Positions 8,664-18,327 of a stretch of DNA of 41,112 bases are shown one piece after another. Each line of letters begins with the position of its first letter. The stretch's first letter is position 1. Below the pieces are notes generated by a model. The model was given only the letters and a program-made list of their open reading frames with translations. It had not been told where the DNA came from and did not search any database. A program made the translations under genes and the position numbers. Source of the DNA: an uncultured Bacteroidales bacterium (GTDB lineage Bacteria > Bacteroidota > Bacteroidia > Bacteroidales > Paludibacteraceae); contig CAMHGK010000004.1 in assembly GCA_946184695.1 (NCBI GenBank), positions 1 through 41,112 on the forward strand, given 5' to 3'.

Positions 8664-9776
8664 ATGGCAGGTATATATGTCCATATTCCTTTTTGCAAAT
8701 CAAGATGCAGATATTGTGATTTCTTCTCCACTACCCTGCTACACCTGCAAATACCTTACATAGAAGCCGTGAAAACCGAAGCGCAGTTGCGCCGCACATA
8801 TCTCGGTGAGCAAACTATAAGTAGTGTATATTTCGGCGGTGGGACACCATCGCTATTACAATCCGAACAGATATGTTCTCTGTTGGAAACTCTTAATGCA
8901 AATTTTGCCATTGATAACAATGCTGAGATTTCAATAGAGGCCAATCCCGGTGACCTGTCACTTGAAAAACTACGGCATATACGACAAACAGGAGTCAACA
9001 GGCTGAGCATAGGCATCCAGACATTTTCAGACTCAGCCCTCAAATTGCTCGGTAGACGGCATACAGCCAGCGAGGCCACAGATGCCGTATTAGCAGCAAG
9101 AGAAGCCGGATTCGACAATATAAGCATCGACCTGATGTATGGGTTGCCAGGGCAGACACTCGAAGAACTAAGCAACGATATATGGCATGCCATTGAAACC
9201 GGGGTAGAACATATCAGCACATATAATCTGACCTATGAAGACAACACACCGCTGACTCAGATGCTAAGGCAGGGTCTAATAACCCAACAGCCCGACGACA
9301 CCCTAAACAGGATGGCAGAGCTCATTTACGAAAAACTGACCGCAGCAGGATATATCCGCTATGAGGTATCTAACTATTGCAAACCTCATTACCAATCCCG
9401 CCACAATTCTTCGTATTGGTACCATATCCCATATATCGGCTTAGGAGCAGGCGCTCATTCGTTCAACGGGAAGTCAAGACAATGGAACATTTCAGACATA
9501 AATAGATATATTGACAGTGTTCGGGCACGAAATTTGCAATATGAGAAAGAGACGCTGACAGAAACCGATTTGTACAACGAGACAGTGATGCTCAGACTAA
9601 GGACAAAAGACGGAATATGCCTCAGTGAACTAACTGACGCTGACCGAAACTATTGCATGTTACATGCGCGCTCTTTTGTCGAATCCGAAAAACTTATACT
9701 CAGCAATAATAACCTGAAAGCAACGCTTGCGGGATTCAACATACTCGACTATATGACTCGTGAGTTGATGCGATAA
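8664..9776 (+). CDS. hemW: Radical SAM protein HemW (heme chaperone type)
   Basis: The radical SAM cluster motif is CKSRCRYCDF, with Cys11, Cys15 and Cys18 near the N-terminus. The position after the third cysteine is Phe20. In genuine coproporphyrinogen III dehydrogenase HemN a fourth cysteine occurs there, so this is HemW, which binds and transfers heme, and not HemN. The glycine-rich SAM motif YFGGGTPSLL and the HemW region VSNYCKPHYQSRHNSSYW are present. The length is 370 residues, and it starts 15 bases after rarA. Older annotations would call it a coproporphyrinogen III oxidase, which I think is wrong. Confidence 0.93.
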   Translation: MAGIYVHIPFCKSRCRYCDFFSTTLLHLQIPYIEAVKTEAQLRRTYLGEQTISSVYFGGGTPSLLQSEQICSLLETLNANFAIDNNAEISIEANPGDLSLEKLRHIRQTGVNRLSIGIQTFSDSALKLLGRRHTASEATDAVLAAREAGFDNISIDLMYGLPGQTLEELSNDIWHAIETGVEHISTYNLTYEDNTPLTQMLRQGLITQQPDDTLNRMAELIYEKLTAAGYIRYEVSNYCKPHYQSRHNSSYWYHIPYIGLGAGAHSFNGKSRQWNISDINRYIDSVRARNLQYEKETLTETDLYNETVMLRLRTKDGICLSELTDADRNYCMLHARSFVESEKLILSNNNLKATLAGFNILDYMTRELMR

Positions 9777-9826
9777 TCAATAGAACAAATAATAGAAAAT
9801 AAAAAGAATAAATCACAACATACATT

Positions 9827-12127
9827 ATGTCAGACAACAAAAAGAAATCTGCGACAGGTAAAAGCGACAACCGCTTCAAAAAGACATTTGCCAAATGGTT
9901 TTGGATATTGTTCGTTGTGGGAGTGATTGCAGTAGCCGGCTTATTCTATATGATAAGTAAAGGTTGGCTCGGTTATCTTCCACCATTAGACGAACTTCAG
10001 AATCCACGTAACAAATATGCAACTGAGCTCTACTCTTCAGATTTACAGGTAATAGGCCGCTACTATATCAGCGAGAACAGAGTCGAAGTCAAATATGCCG
10101 ATATATCTGAAAACGTCATCAATGCCCTTATCTCCACAGAGGACGTCCGCTTTTACGACCACAGCGGAATAGATTTTAAGGCATTGTTTCGTACGCTTAT
10201 GAAACTCGGGCGTGCCGGTGGTGGCTCGACGCTCACTCAGCAGCTTTCCAAGCAGCTCTATTCACCGCATGCTAACAACATTTTTGAGCGTGCCATGCAG
10301 AAACCTATAGAATGGGTTATCTCGGTACAGCTCGAAAGGCTATACTCAAAAGAGGAAATCATACAGATGTACCTCAATCAGTTTGACTTCCTATATAATG
10401 CCGTGGGAATCAAGTCTGCTGCACAAGTTTATTTCAATACCACACCTGACAAACTTAATGTTGAGCAGTCTGCAATGCTGGTAGGCATGTTCAAGAATCC
10501 TGCACTCTACAACCCCATCCGACGCCCCGAGAAGACTCAAGCACGACGTAATGTAGTACTATCGCAGATGGTAAAAAACGACGTTCTGACTGAGCAGGAG
10601 TATGACTCGCTAAAACTCCTGCCGCTGGGTGTCAACTTCCATTCTGTTGACCATAAAGAGGGTATAGCTCCGTACTTCCGTGAATACCTTCGCCAAATGC
10701 TGACAGCCAAAGAGCCAAAAGAGAGCAACTATCCGAGTTGGAACAAGCAACAGTATGCCATTGATACTGCCTTATGGAACAATAATCCGCTATATGGCTT
10801 CTGCAATAAGAATAAGAAATCTGACGGCACACCGTATAATCTTTATAACGATGGTCTTCGCATATACACCACTATTGATTCACGCATGCAGAAATATGCA
10901 GAAGAAGCAGTGTCGGAACACATGCAATACCTGCAAGGACAGTTTTTCAAAGAGAAGCAGAAGAGCAGTACCGCTCCATTCTCGCGCCAACTCAAGCAAT
11001 CAGAGGTTAACGATATCATGACGCGCTCAATGCGGCAGACAGATCGATATCGTTCTCTCAAAAAGGCAGGTATGACCGAAGAACAGATTGTAGAAAACTT
11101 CAATACTCCGGTTGAAATGCGGGTATTCTCATACGAAGGGCTGATAGACACGGTCATGTCGCCTTTGGATTCGATTCGCTGGCAGAAGTATTTCTTGCGT
11201 TGCGGTTTCATGTCGATGGATCCGAAGTCAGGACACGTCAAGGCATACGTAGGTGGTCCTAATTTTGCTCACTTCCAATATGATATGGTCAATATCGGCA
11301 GACGGCAAGTGGGTTCGACCGTTAAGCCTTACCTTTATACCTTAGCGATGGAGGAGAACATGTGGCCATGCGATAAGACTGTCAACCAGCAAATCACATT
11401 GCAAGACGCCAACGGCAGAGATTGGACCCCGCGCAACTCCGACAAAGACCACATAGGCGACACCGTCACCCTGCAATGGGGACTGACAACGTCCAACAAC
11501 TGGATATCAGCCTACCTTATGAGTCTGTTTACACCGGATGCTCTGGCACGACTGATGCGCTCATTCGGTATTCAAGGTGACATTCCCGCCGTAGTCTCTC
11601 TTTGCCTCGGTCCGTGTGAGGTGAGCGTAGCAGAGATGGTGGACGCCTACACTACTTTTCCCAACAAAGGCATACGTATCGAACCGCTCTATGTGACGCG
11701 CATTGAGGATAACAACGGAAACATAATAGCCACTTTTACACCTCGTACACACGAGATAATAAGCGAAGAAGCATCGTATAAGATGATAACCATGCTTCGC
11801 AGTGTTATCGACCACGGAACAGGTGTGCGCGTAAGATACAAATACGGACTGCGTATGCCAATGGGTGGTAAAACCGGTACCACTCAGAACAACTCTGATG
11901 GTTGGTTTATGGGATTCACACCGTCGCTCGTAAATGGCGTTTGGGTAGGAGGAGAAGACCGCGGCATACACTTCGACCGCATGGCTGAGGGTCAAGGCGC
12001 AAGTATGGCACTTCCCATTTGGGCTCTTTACATGAAAAAAGTGCTTGCCGATCCGACGCTCGGTTACAGCGAGACGGAAGACTTTGACATACCTGATTGG
12101 TTCGACCCCGAGGCAGGATGCAAATAA
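9827..12127 (+). CDS. Class A penicillin-binding protein (PBP1A type)
   Basis: This is a bifunctional peptidoglycan synthase of 766 residues, anchored by one transmembrane helix at about 23-43. The glycosyltransferase (GT51) domain has catalytic Glu105 in STEDVRFYDH and the GGSTLTQQLSKQL motif (131-143). The transpeptidase domain has active-site Ser497 in GSTVKP (SxxK, Lys500), the SNN motif in TTSNNWISAY, and KTG at 682-684. A catalytic residue is present in each motif I checked, so both activities should work. It lies in the rarA-hemW run and is followed after 44 bases by a TPR protein. The gene could equally be named mrcA, ponA or pbpC-like, so no symbol is given. Confidence 0.95.
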   Translation: MSDNKKKSATGKSDNRFKKTFAKWFWILFVVGVIAVAGLFYMISKGWLGYLPPLDELQNPRNKYATELYSSDLQVIGRYYISENRVEVKYADISENVINALISTEDVRFYDHSGIDFKALFRTLMKLGRAGGGSTLTQQLSKQLYSPHANNIFERAMQKPIEWVISVQLERLYSKEEIIQMYLNQFDFLYNAVGIKSAAQVYFNTTPDKLNVEQSAMLVGMFKNPALYNPIRRPEKTQARRNVVLSQMVKNDVLTEQEYDSLKLLPLGVNFHSVDHKEGIAPYFREYLRQMLTAKEPKESNYPSWNKQQYAIDTALWNNNPLYGFCNKNKKSDGTPYNLYNDGLRIYTTIDSRMQKYAEEAVSEHMQYLQGQFFKEKQKSSTAPFSRQLKQSEVNDIMTRSMRQTDRYRSLKKAGMTEEQIVENFNTPVEMRVFSYEGLIDTVMSPLDSIRWQKYFLRCGFMSMDPKSGHVKAYVGGPNFAHFQYDMVNIGRRQVGSTVKPYLYTLAMEENMWPCDKTVNQQITLQDANGRDWTPRNSDKDHIGDTVTLQWGLTTSNNWISAYLMSLFTPDALARLMRSFGIQGDIPAVVSLCLGPCEVSVAEMVDAYTTFPNKGIRIEPLYVTRIEDNNGNIIATFTPRTHEIISEEASYKMITMLRSVIDHGTGVRVRYKYGLRMPMGGKTGTTQNNSDGWFMGFTPSLVNGVWVGGEDRGIHFDRMAEGQGASMALPIWALYMKKVLADPTLGYSETEDFDIPDWFDPEAGCK

Positions 12128-12171
12128 TGTTGCTTCACAGCTAAACTATTCGTAATTATATCTGCTATTGA

Positions 12172-14202
12172 ATGCGATTCAGAAAGCATATACTATCACT
12201 ATTGGCAATGCTAATAAGCATTTCAGCAACCGGTCAGCTCAACACCGACCGTATTACTGCCATAGGAAGAAATGCATTATACTTTGAGGATTACGTACTG
12301 AGTATTCAGTATTTCAATCAGGTCATCAAGGTTAAGCCATATCTTGCCGAGCCATACCTATATCGTGCTATTGCCAAGATTCAGCTTTCCGATTACAGAG
12401 GTGCCGAACTTGATTGCGACAATGCGATTGCAAATAATCCATTCATGCCCGGTGCATACTACACTCGTGGATTTGTATATCGTCAGTTAGGTAATTATCA
12501 AAAAGCTGTGGATGATTACACGTCGGCATTGCAGTTTGCGCCTGAAAACAAGACCTATATGCTTATGCGTGCCGATGCTCTTGTACAGCTTGAGCAATAC
12601 GGGCAGGCATTGAGCGATATCGAGTTTCTGATTAAAAGAGAACCACACACCGCTTCACTGTATTTTGAGAAAGGCATTATCAGCCTCTCCACCAAAGATA
12701 CTCTTGTGGCACTCGACTGCTTTACAAAGACTACAGAGTTGGACTCACAGAATCCTGCCAACTGGTCTGCCTTAGGCCATGTAAATCTGCTTTTGGAGCG
12801 CGACAATGATGCACTGCTTGCCCTGACCAAAGCCATCAATTTAGGAAGTAAATGGGCTGGCGACTACATCAACAGAGGTATCATATTCTATCGCAACCAC
12901 AACTATAGGGGCGCAATCAGCGACTACGATAAAGCCGTTGAGAAAGACCCGCAGAACTCTCAGTGCTACTACAATCGTGGCTTGCTCCGACAAGAAGTTG
13001 GCGACCTTAACCGAGCTCTTGAAGACTTCAACAAAGCTCTTGATATAGACCCCGAAAACACAGATATTCACTATCAGCGCGGAGTAGTTAATCTGCAACT
13101 TCGCCAGTGGAAAGACGCTATTGACGACTTCGACCGGCTGATTCAAAAACATCCATACTTCCTCCCGTCATATTATCTTGCAGCGCAAGCATATAGCGCC
13201 TTAGGTGATGAGAAACAAGCTTACTCATATCAGCAAAGAGCCAACCTATTAGAGAAAGACAAGGACAAGATAAAAAAAGACAAACCCGTCAATACAGAGG
13301 CACAGATTGCTGACGCCCAACCTCAAAAGAAAGACAACCGTAAGCAATTCTCACAACGTGCAGCACAGAACCAGTCTGACAATATCGAAGATAAGCACTA
13401 CGACACAGAATCACGAGGAGCTGTCCAAAACAAGTATGCCGACGTGATTAACGAGCCTGCCATGCAGCTTACTTATTATGCCCAACCTAACACACTGCGC
13501 CGTACTAATTACTACCATTTGTTAGTAGAACAAATCAATGCATCACCTACCCTGCCCTCACCTCTGAAACTCACCACACAAGAGGTACCACTTACAGCAC
13601 AACTCATCAGCCGTCACTTTGAGGCAATCGACAGACTCTCGTATCAGATTGACGGTCTGCCGATAAGAATTGCTGATAGTGACAAACAACAGGTGGCAGT
13701 GCTATTTCTGAGTCGCGCAGTAGAATTTGCAATGGTACAAGACTATTCTTCTGCCATTGACGACTGCACCAGAGCTATAACTTTGTCACCTGACATGACA
13801 TTAGCATTCTTCTGCAGGGCCAACTGGAGACAAAAATTAGCTGAATACCAACGCCTGAATGCCGACAATCAGGATAAAGCTGATGATAAGACCACCCTTG
13901 AACAAAAGTATGGTTCATCACTCATACTCCGTGACTACGACTATGCCTTAAAACTCACACCTGACTTCGCATTTGCCTACTACAATAAAGCCAACATTCT
14001 ATGCTCACAAAAAGATTTTGCGGCTGCAATAGAAAGTTACACTTCAGCTATCAACATTGACGGCGATTTTGCAGAAGCATATTTCAACCGTGGACTAACT
14101 TACGTATTTATCGGAGAAACAGAGAAAGGTATTCTTGATTTGAGCAAAGCAGGCGAATTGGGCATATACCAAGCATATAACCTTATCACACGATTCAAAT
14201 AG
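12172..14202 (+). CDS. Exported tetratricopeptide-repeat protein
   Basis: This 676-residue protein has a signal peptide (LLAMLISISATGQ, cleaved around residue 21). An N-terminal block of about ten TPR units covers residues 25-360, recognisable by recurring AYYTRGFVYRQLGNYQKA-type helices. A charged, Gln/Lys/Asp-rich linker (about 362-425) follows, then a second block of about four TPR units (500-676). TPR proteins are scaffolds, and this one is predicted to lie in the periplasm or on the outer membrane. It sits between a peptidoglycan synthase and a TIKI-fold protein and is only eight bases from the latter. An envelope role is likely, but the partner is unknown. Confidence 0.88.
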   Translation: MRFRKHILSLLAMLISISATGQLNTDRITAIGRNALYFEDYVLSIQYFNQVIKVKPYLAEPYLYRAIAKIQLSDYRGAELDCDNAIANNPFMPGAYYTRGFVYRQLGNYQKAVDDYTSALQFAPENKTYMLMRADALVQLEQYGQALSDIEFLIKREPHTASLYFEKGIISLSTKDTLVALDCFTKTTELDSQNPANWSALGHVNLLLERDNDALLALTKAINLGSKWAGDYINRGIIFYRNHNYRGAISDYDKAVEKDPQNSQCYYNRGLLRQEVGDLNRALEDFNKALDIDPENTDIHYQRGVVNLQLRQWKDAIDDFDRLIQKHPYFLPSYYLAAQAYSALGDEKQAYSYQQRANLLEKDKDKIKKDKPVNTEAQIADAQPQKKDNRKQFSQRAAQNQSDNIEDKHYDTESRGAVQNKYADVINEPAMQLTYYAQPNTLRRTNYYHLLVEQINASPTLPSPLKLTTQEVPLTAQLISRHFEAIDRLSYQIDGLPIRIADSDKQQVAVLFLSRAVEFAMVQDYSSAIDDCTRAITLSPDMTLAFFCRANWRQKLAEYQRLNADNQDKADDKTTLEQKYGSSLILRDYDYALKLTPDFAFAYYNKANILCSQKDFAAAIESYTSAINIDGDFAEAYFNRGLTYVFIGETEKGILDLSKAGELGIYQAYNLITRFK

Positions 14203-14210
14203 AATATAAG

Positions 14211-15077
14211 ATGAAGCGGACGGCTACTGCAATAATACTTCTGCTTATTTGTTTTACAGCAAAACCGCAATTACTTTACCAGATTTCAGGCAGAGGAATT
14301 GAAAAGTCATACCTGTTTGCTACCAACAAGTATGCAAATATCGAGTTTTTAGATTCTGTCCCGAATCTGCTTGCTTTGTTTGCCCGTTCCAAGACTGTGG
14401 TAACCGAGTTTGTCGTCAATGATTCAGTGGTCAGGTATCTGCTATCATCTGCCGCACTTTTGCCGGATTCTATAGACCTTTACTCTCTTTATACCCCTAC
14501 TGAAATAGGACAACTGAATTCCGCACTGATGGAGACGATGCAACTCAACGTAGAGCAAGTTAAGAAAATGCGCCCTTGCTACCTGACAGAAATCTATCGC
14601 GAGCAATTGATGATGCGCTACCTTTCCTACGATCCAAACCGTTCCTCTGAGGTGTTTTTCCAATCGATGGCAGAGCCATACGGGAAATCGGTCGTGGCAC
14701 TTGATACACCCGAGGAAACACTCTATATGATGTTTGAACGCGAACCGGAGCATTGGCAGCAAAAACAACTTATCGACATCGTGCAACATGGTGAGCGCGA
14801 TGTCGCACTTGAGAGAAATTTGCTCCGACTTTATCGCGACGGACGCTTGACACAAATGGCATACGACTTGCAAGCGCCGGATAACAACTCTACCGTGTCT
14901 TTCTCCGACTATCAGGTATATGTAAAAAGAAACAAGCAGTGGGTCAAACGATTAGAACCACTGCTTGCTCAAGGTCATCTATTTATCTGTCTTGATGCCA
15001 AATATCTCGGAGGCGACAACGGACTTCTGAGTATGCTCCGCGCCAACGGATACAGAGTAAAGGCCATCAATAAATAG
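14211..15077 (+). CDS. TraB/GumN (TIKI-fold) family protein, likely catalytically inactive
   Basis: This 288-residue protein has a short signal peptide. The body aligns by eye with the Bacteroidales TraB/GumN family: LLYQISGRGIEKSYLFATNK near the start, IEFLDSVPNLL, VVTEFVV with Glu66, and a C-terminal GGDNGLLSMLRANGYRVKAIN. Active family members carry two GxxH motifs, roughly GTHH near the N-terminus and GAGH before the last helix. Here these read ATNK (residues 37-40) and DAKY (262-265), so both glycines and both histidines are gone. Some members of this fold are metal-dependent proteases (TIKI); this one probably is not active. It is coupled to the TPR gene, eight bases away. Confidence 0.8.
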   Translation: MKRTATAIILLLICFTAKPQLLYQISGRGIEKSYLFATNKYANIEFLDSVPNLLALFARSKTVVTEFVVNDSVVRYLLSSAALLPDSIDLYSLYTPTEIGQLNSALMETMQLNVEQVKKMRPCYLTEIYREQLMMRYLSYDPNRSSEVFFQSMAEPYGKSVVALDTPEETLYMMFEREPEHWQQKQLIDIVQHGERDVALERNLLRLYRDGRLTQMAYDLQAPDNNSTVSFSDYQVYVKRNKQWVKRLEPLLAQGHLFICLDAKYLGGDNGLLSMLRANGYRVKAINK

Positions 15078-15105
15078 ACGTCTCTGGTCGGCGTTTCGGT
15101 CGGTA

Positions 15106-15438
15106 TCAAATCACACCTCCCAAAACTGAACTTACCAATGCTAAGATGGCAGCCAATATCAGGCACCATTTATAGCCATCTACGCTGAAAGAGTCGAGAA
15201 ACTTGTCGGCAAGCCAGATAAGGCATGCGTCAAGAAGCAAACCGATAGCAAAAGCTACAATTCCGCCGCCAAATCCCTCAAGGGGCAACAGCCAGCTTAC
15301 CAACGCATTGAGAAGTGCAAGAACGAGAGCTACCACAATAGCCCAACCATAACTCTTTACTGATATTCCTGGCAGATATTTTGCACAAAGGAACACCACA
15401 AGAGCGGTAATTAGCAGGTTGATAATAAATCCAAGCAT
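15106..15438 (-). CDS. Small four-helix membrane protein, phage-holin-family / YvlD-like (PF04020 type)
   Basis: This is a 110-residue integral membrane protein with four hydrophobic helices: MLGFIINLLITALVVFLCAK, WAIVVALVLALLNALVSW, IVAFAIGLLLDACLIWLA and WCLILAAILALVSSVLGG. The LPGISVKSYGWAIVVALVLA pattern is typical of the family that annotation pipelines call phage holin family. Its members are chromosomal inner-membrane proteins of unknown function, and there is no phage context here. It converges with the TIKI-like gene, 28 bases away, and lies downstream of aspS. Confidence 0.85.
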   Translation of the reverse strand: MLGFIINLLITALVVFLCAKYLPGISVKSYGWAIVVALVLALLNALVSWLLPLEGFGGGIVAFAIGLLLDACLIWLADKFLDSFSVDGYKWCLILAAILALVSSVLGGVI

Positions 15439-15479
15439 AATTTTAGTGTTTTAATTGTTTCACAAAATATTGTAGCTGC

Positions 15480-15505
15480 AAGAATAGCACTCACGCGCTA
15501 TTCTT
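15480..15505 (-). terminator. Hairpin at the end of aspS, stop codon inside the stem
   Basis: A perfect 9-base inverted repeat (AAGAATAGC / GCTATTCTT) with an 8-base loop straddles the aspS stop codon at 15498-15500. There is no U-tract after it, so it may be an mRNA-end or pause structure and not a strict intrinsic terminator. Confidence 0.4.
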
Positions 15506-17258
15506 GTTCTACCACTCTAATTTTCAACTCGTCGAACTGTTTTTGGTCGATAGGTCCGGGAGCACCGAGCATAACATCCTTGCCCTGATTGTTCTTTGGG
15601 AAGGCTATGCAGTCGCGAATAGAATCGAGTCCGGCAAACAGCGAGACGAAGCGGTCGAGACCGTAAGCTAATCCGCCATGAGGTGGAGCTCCGTACTTAA
15701 AGGCATTCATCAAGAAACCAAACTTGGCTTGTGCCTGCTCAGGAGTGAAACCTAAAATCTCAAACACCTTCTCCTGAAGCTTTGCATCGTGAATACGAAT
15801 AGAGCCGCCACCCACTTCTACACCATTGATAACCATATCGTAAGCATTAGCACGCACTGCTGCGGGATTAGTATCGAGCAGCGGTATATCTTCGGGCTTG
15901 GGTGAAGTAAACGGGTGGTGCATAGCCATCAGGCGTTGCTCTTCATCTGACCACTCGTACATCGGGAAGTCAACAACCCAAAGACATGAGTACTTATTCT
16001 TATCGCGCAGTCCGAGTTGGCTACCCATCTCCAAGCGCAGTTCTGAGAGCTGTTTGCGTGTCTTATCGGCATCGTCACCCGAGAGGATAAGTATCAGGTC
16101 GCCCGGCTCGGCATTGAAAGCTGCTTTCATGCTCTGCAATGTCTGTTGAGAATAAAATTTGTCAACCGACGACTTAACAGTACCATCCTGCTCAACCCGT
16201 GCATATACAAGTCCTTTGGCTCCTATCTGCGGGCGCTTTACGAAGTCGGTAAGTTGGTCGATTTGCTTACGCGAATAGCCAGCAGCACCTTTAGCGCAGA
16301 TTCCGCCAATATAAGCCGCATTGTCGAAAACTGAAAATCCAAAACCTTGGAGTATGTCCATAAGTTCCACAAACCGCATCTCGAAACGAGTATCAGGTTT
16401 ATCAGAACCATAGTACTTCATAGCGTCGTGCCAAGTCATACGCGGCAAACGGGGAAGGTCTATATTCTTTATAGTCTTAAACAAGTGTCGCGTCATTCCC
16501 TCGAACATCTCCAAAATATCTTCTTGCTCTACAAACGACATCTCACAGTCTATCTGTGTGAACTCTGGTTGGCGATCTGCTCTGAGGTCTTCGTCGCGGA
16601 AACATTTGACTATCTGGAAATAGCGATCAAAACCGCTTACCATAAGCAGTTGTTTGAGTATCTGTGGCGATTGTGGCAAAGCGTAGAAAGTACCCGGATT
16701 CATACGTGACGGCACCACAAAGTCGCGTGCCCCCTCGGGAGTGGAGTTGACCAGGACAGGTGTTTCCACCTCAAGAAAGCCTTGCTTGTCTAAGTACGAG
16801 CGGACTTCAAAAGCCATCTTATGACGCAACTCAAGGTTGCGTCTGACACATTGACGACGAAGGTCAAGATAGCGATAGCGCATTCTCAGGTCATCGCCTC
16901 CGTCGGTATCGTCTTCAATTGTAAATGGCGGTACGGCTGCCGGATTGAGGACCTTAAGGGCTGTCACCTCTATCTCTATGTCACCGGTGGGCAGTTGGTC
17001 GTTTTTAGAGAAACGCTCGCGCACAGTACCTGTAGCCTGAATGACAAATTCCCTGCCGAGTTTGTTTGCTTCATCAAAGAGAGCAGCCTGTGCAGGATTG
17101 CTTTGGTCGAATGCAAGTTGAGTGATTCCATAGCGGTCACGCAAATCGATGAAGGTCATACCTCCCATCTTCCTGACACGTTGCACCCACCCTGCCAGTG
17201 TTACCTGTTTGTTGACATCGGTGATACGAAGTTCACCGCAAGTAGTAGTTCTATACAT
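15498..17258 (-). CDS. aspS: Aspartyl-tRNA synthetase
   Basis: AspS is the class II synthetase that charges tRNA(Asp). The N-terminal OB-fold anticodon-binding domain (about 1-110, with [20 protein letters not shown]) is followed by motif 2 ([20 protein letters not shown]). A GAD insertion domain, typical of bacterial enzymes, covers roughly 290-420. Motif 3 ([13 protein letters not shown]) is near the C-terminus. The 586-residue length is normal. It starts 40 bases after fabD and probably shares its promoter. Discrimination between AspRS and the non-discriminating AspRS/AsnRS type cannot be judged here. Confidence 0.96.
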   Translation of the reverse strand: MYRTTTCGELRITDVNKQVTLAGWVQRVRKMGGMTFIDLRDRYGITQLAFDQSNPAQAALFDEANKLGREFVIQATGTVRERFSKNDQLPTGDIEIEVTALKVLNPAAVPPFTIEDDTDGGDDLRMRYRYLDLRRQCVRRNLELRHKMAFEVRSYLDKQGFLEVETPVLVNSTPEGARDFVVPSRMNPGTFYALPQSPQILKQLLMVSGFDRYFQIVKCFRDEDLRADRQPEFTQIDCEMSFVEQEDILEMFEGMTRHLFKTIKNIDLPRLPRMTWHDAMKYYGSDKPDTRFEMRFVELMDILQGFGFSVFDNAAYIGGICAKGAAGYSRKQIDQLTDFVKRPQIGAKGLVYARVEQDGTVKSSVDKFYSQQTLQSMKAAFNAEPGDLILILSGDDADKTRKQLSELRLEMGSQLGLRDKNKYSCLWVVDFPMYEWSDEEQRLMAMHHPFTSPKPEDIPLLDTNPAAVRANAYDMVINGVEVGGGSIRIHDAKLQEKVFEILGFTPEQAQAKFGFLMNAFKYGAPPHGGLAYGLDRFVSLFAGLDSIRDCIAFPKNNQGKDVMLGAPGPIDQKQFDELKIRVVEQE

Positions 17259-17298
17259 ATCTTATGTGTTTTAGTATTCCAACTTTGGATGATATCGT

Positions 17299-18168
17299 TT
17301 AGTAAATAGCCACGCTATCGTCAATTTTCTTAATTAGTCCCCTGAGTACAGTGCCTGGTCCAAACTCATGGAATTCGGTAGCACCGTCCTGAATCATATT
17401 TCTGACGGTCTGCGTCCAGCGCACAGTAGCAGTCAGTTGTGCTACGAGATTTTCGCGTATTGCATCGGGATCCGACTGGGGATATGCGTTGACATTCTGA
17501 TAAATCGGGCATTGAGGTGCTGAAAAATGAGTATCAAGTATGGCACGTTTAAGTTCTTCAGCTGCAGGCTGCATAAGCGGCGAGTGGAATGCCCCACCGA
17601 CATTGAGTTTGAGTGCCCGTTTGGCACCTTTCTCACGCAGGAGTTGGCAAGCTTGGTCAATACCATCAATAGAGCCTGAGATAACCACCTGCCCCGGACA
17701 ATTAAAATTAGCAGCAACCACTATCTCACCTTTCACTTGGTCGCACACTTCCTCCACCACATCATCCGGAAGGCCCAATACGGCCGCCATTGTAGAAGGC
17801 TGCAGGTCGCATGCTTTCTGCATTGCTGCTGCCCGCTTGGCGACAAGGCGCAGAGCGTCTTCAAAACTGAGTGCTCCGCATGCGACAAGTGCGCTATACT
17901 CGCCAAGAGAGTGACCTGCCACCATGTCAGGCACGTCGATAGTCTGCACCTTCTCAGCTATTACGGAATGGATAAAAACAGCAGGTTGTGTGACATGTGT
18001 TTGCTGAAGACTCTCAGGTGTACCGTTGAACATGATGTCAGTTATGCGATAGCCTAAAATCTGATTGGCGTTTTCAAACATCTCACGAGCGACAGGATAA
18101 AGGTCGTAGAGATCCTTTCCCATACCGGAATACTGTGAGCCCTGACCGGGAAATACGTATGCTTTCAT
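17299..18168 (-). CDS. fabD: Malonyl-CoA:ACP transacylase
   Basis: FabD moves malonyl from CoA to acyl carrier protein to feed fatty-acid elongation. The N-terminal PGQGSQYSGMGKDL motif is present. The nucleophile is Ser87 in GHSLGEYS, and the partner histidine is His195 in GGAFHSPLM. The GQVVISG segment is also intact. The length is 289 residues, as usual. A promoter of the phylum type lies 68-99 bases upstream of the start, so fabD is likely the first gene of a fabD-aspS unit. Confidence 0.96.
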   Translation of the reverse strand: MKAYVFPGQGSQYSGMGKDLYDLYPVAREMFENANQILGYRITDIMFNGTPESLQQTHVTQPAVFIHSVIAEKVQTIDVPDMVAGHSLGEYSALVACGALSFEDALRLVAKRAAAMQKACDLQPSTMAAVLGLPDDVVEEVCDQVKGEIVVAANFNCPGQVVISGSIDGIDQACQLLREKGAKRALKLNVGGAFHSPLMQPAAEELKRAILDTHFSAPQCPIYQNVNAYPQSDPDAIRENLVAQLTATVRWTQTVRNMIQDGATEFHEFGPGTVLRGLIKKIDDSVAIY

Positions 18169-18235
18169 TTCTTCAGATTAAGTTGACTTAAAATTACTTA
18201 TAACTGCTTATTTTCCCCCACCCTAAAATTACGCG

Positions 18236-18267
18236 CAAAGTTATTACTTTTTTCCGAAACAGCCAAA
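18236..18267 (-). promoter_or_regulatory. Bacteroidota-type promoter for fabD-aspS
   Basis: On the minus strand, TTTG (18264-18267), a 20-base spacer and TAACTTTG (18236-18243) match the phylum consensus exactly. The predicted leader of fabD is about 60 nt. Confidence 0.75.
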
Positions 18268-18277
18268 ACAAGTATGC

Positions 18278-18311
18278 AAAAAAAGCCGCTTGTTGTTCAA
18301 ACAAGCGGCTT
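18278..18311 (-). terminator. Rho-independent terminator of rng
   Basis: A perfect 12-base-pair stem (AAGCCGCTTGTT / AACAAGCGGCTT, loop of 5) spans 18283-18294 and 18300-18311. It is followed on the minus strand by a run of seven T. It lies 17 bases past the rng stop and separates rng from the fabD promoter. Confidence 0.88.
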
Positions 18312-18327
18312 AAAGGCTTATCTACAG

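Noticed and set aside
8664..9776. Oxygen-independent coproporphyrinogen III oxidase (HemN)
   Set aside because: The fourth cysteine after CxxxCxxC is replaced by phenylalanine, which marks HemW.
15106..15438. Phage holin as a sign of a prophage
   Set aside because: The family label is misleading. The protein is a chromosomal four-helix membrane protein between housekeeping genes, with no endolysin, portal, terminase or integrase nearby.
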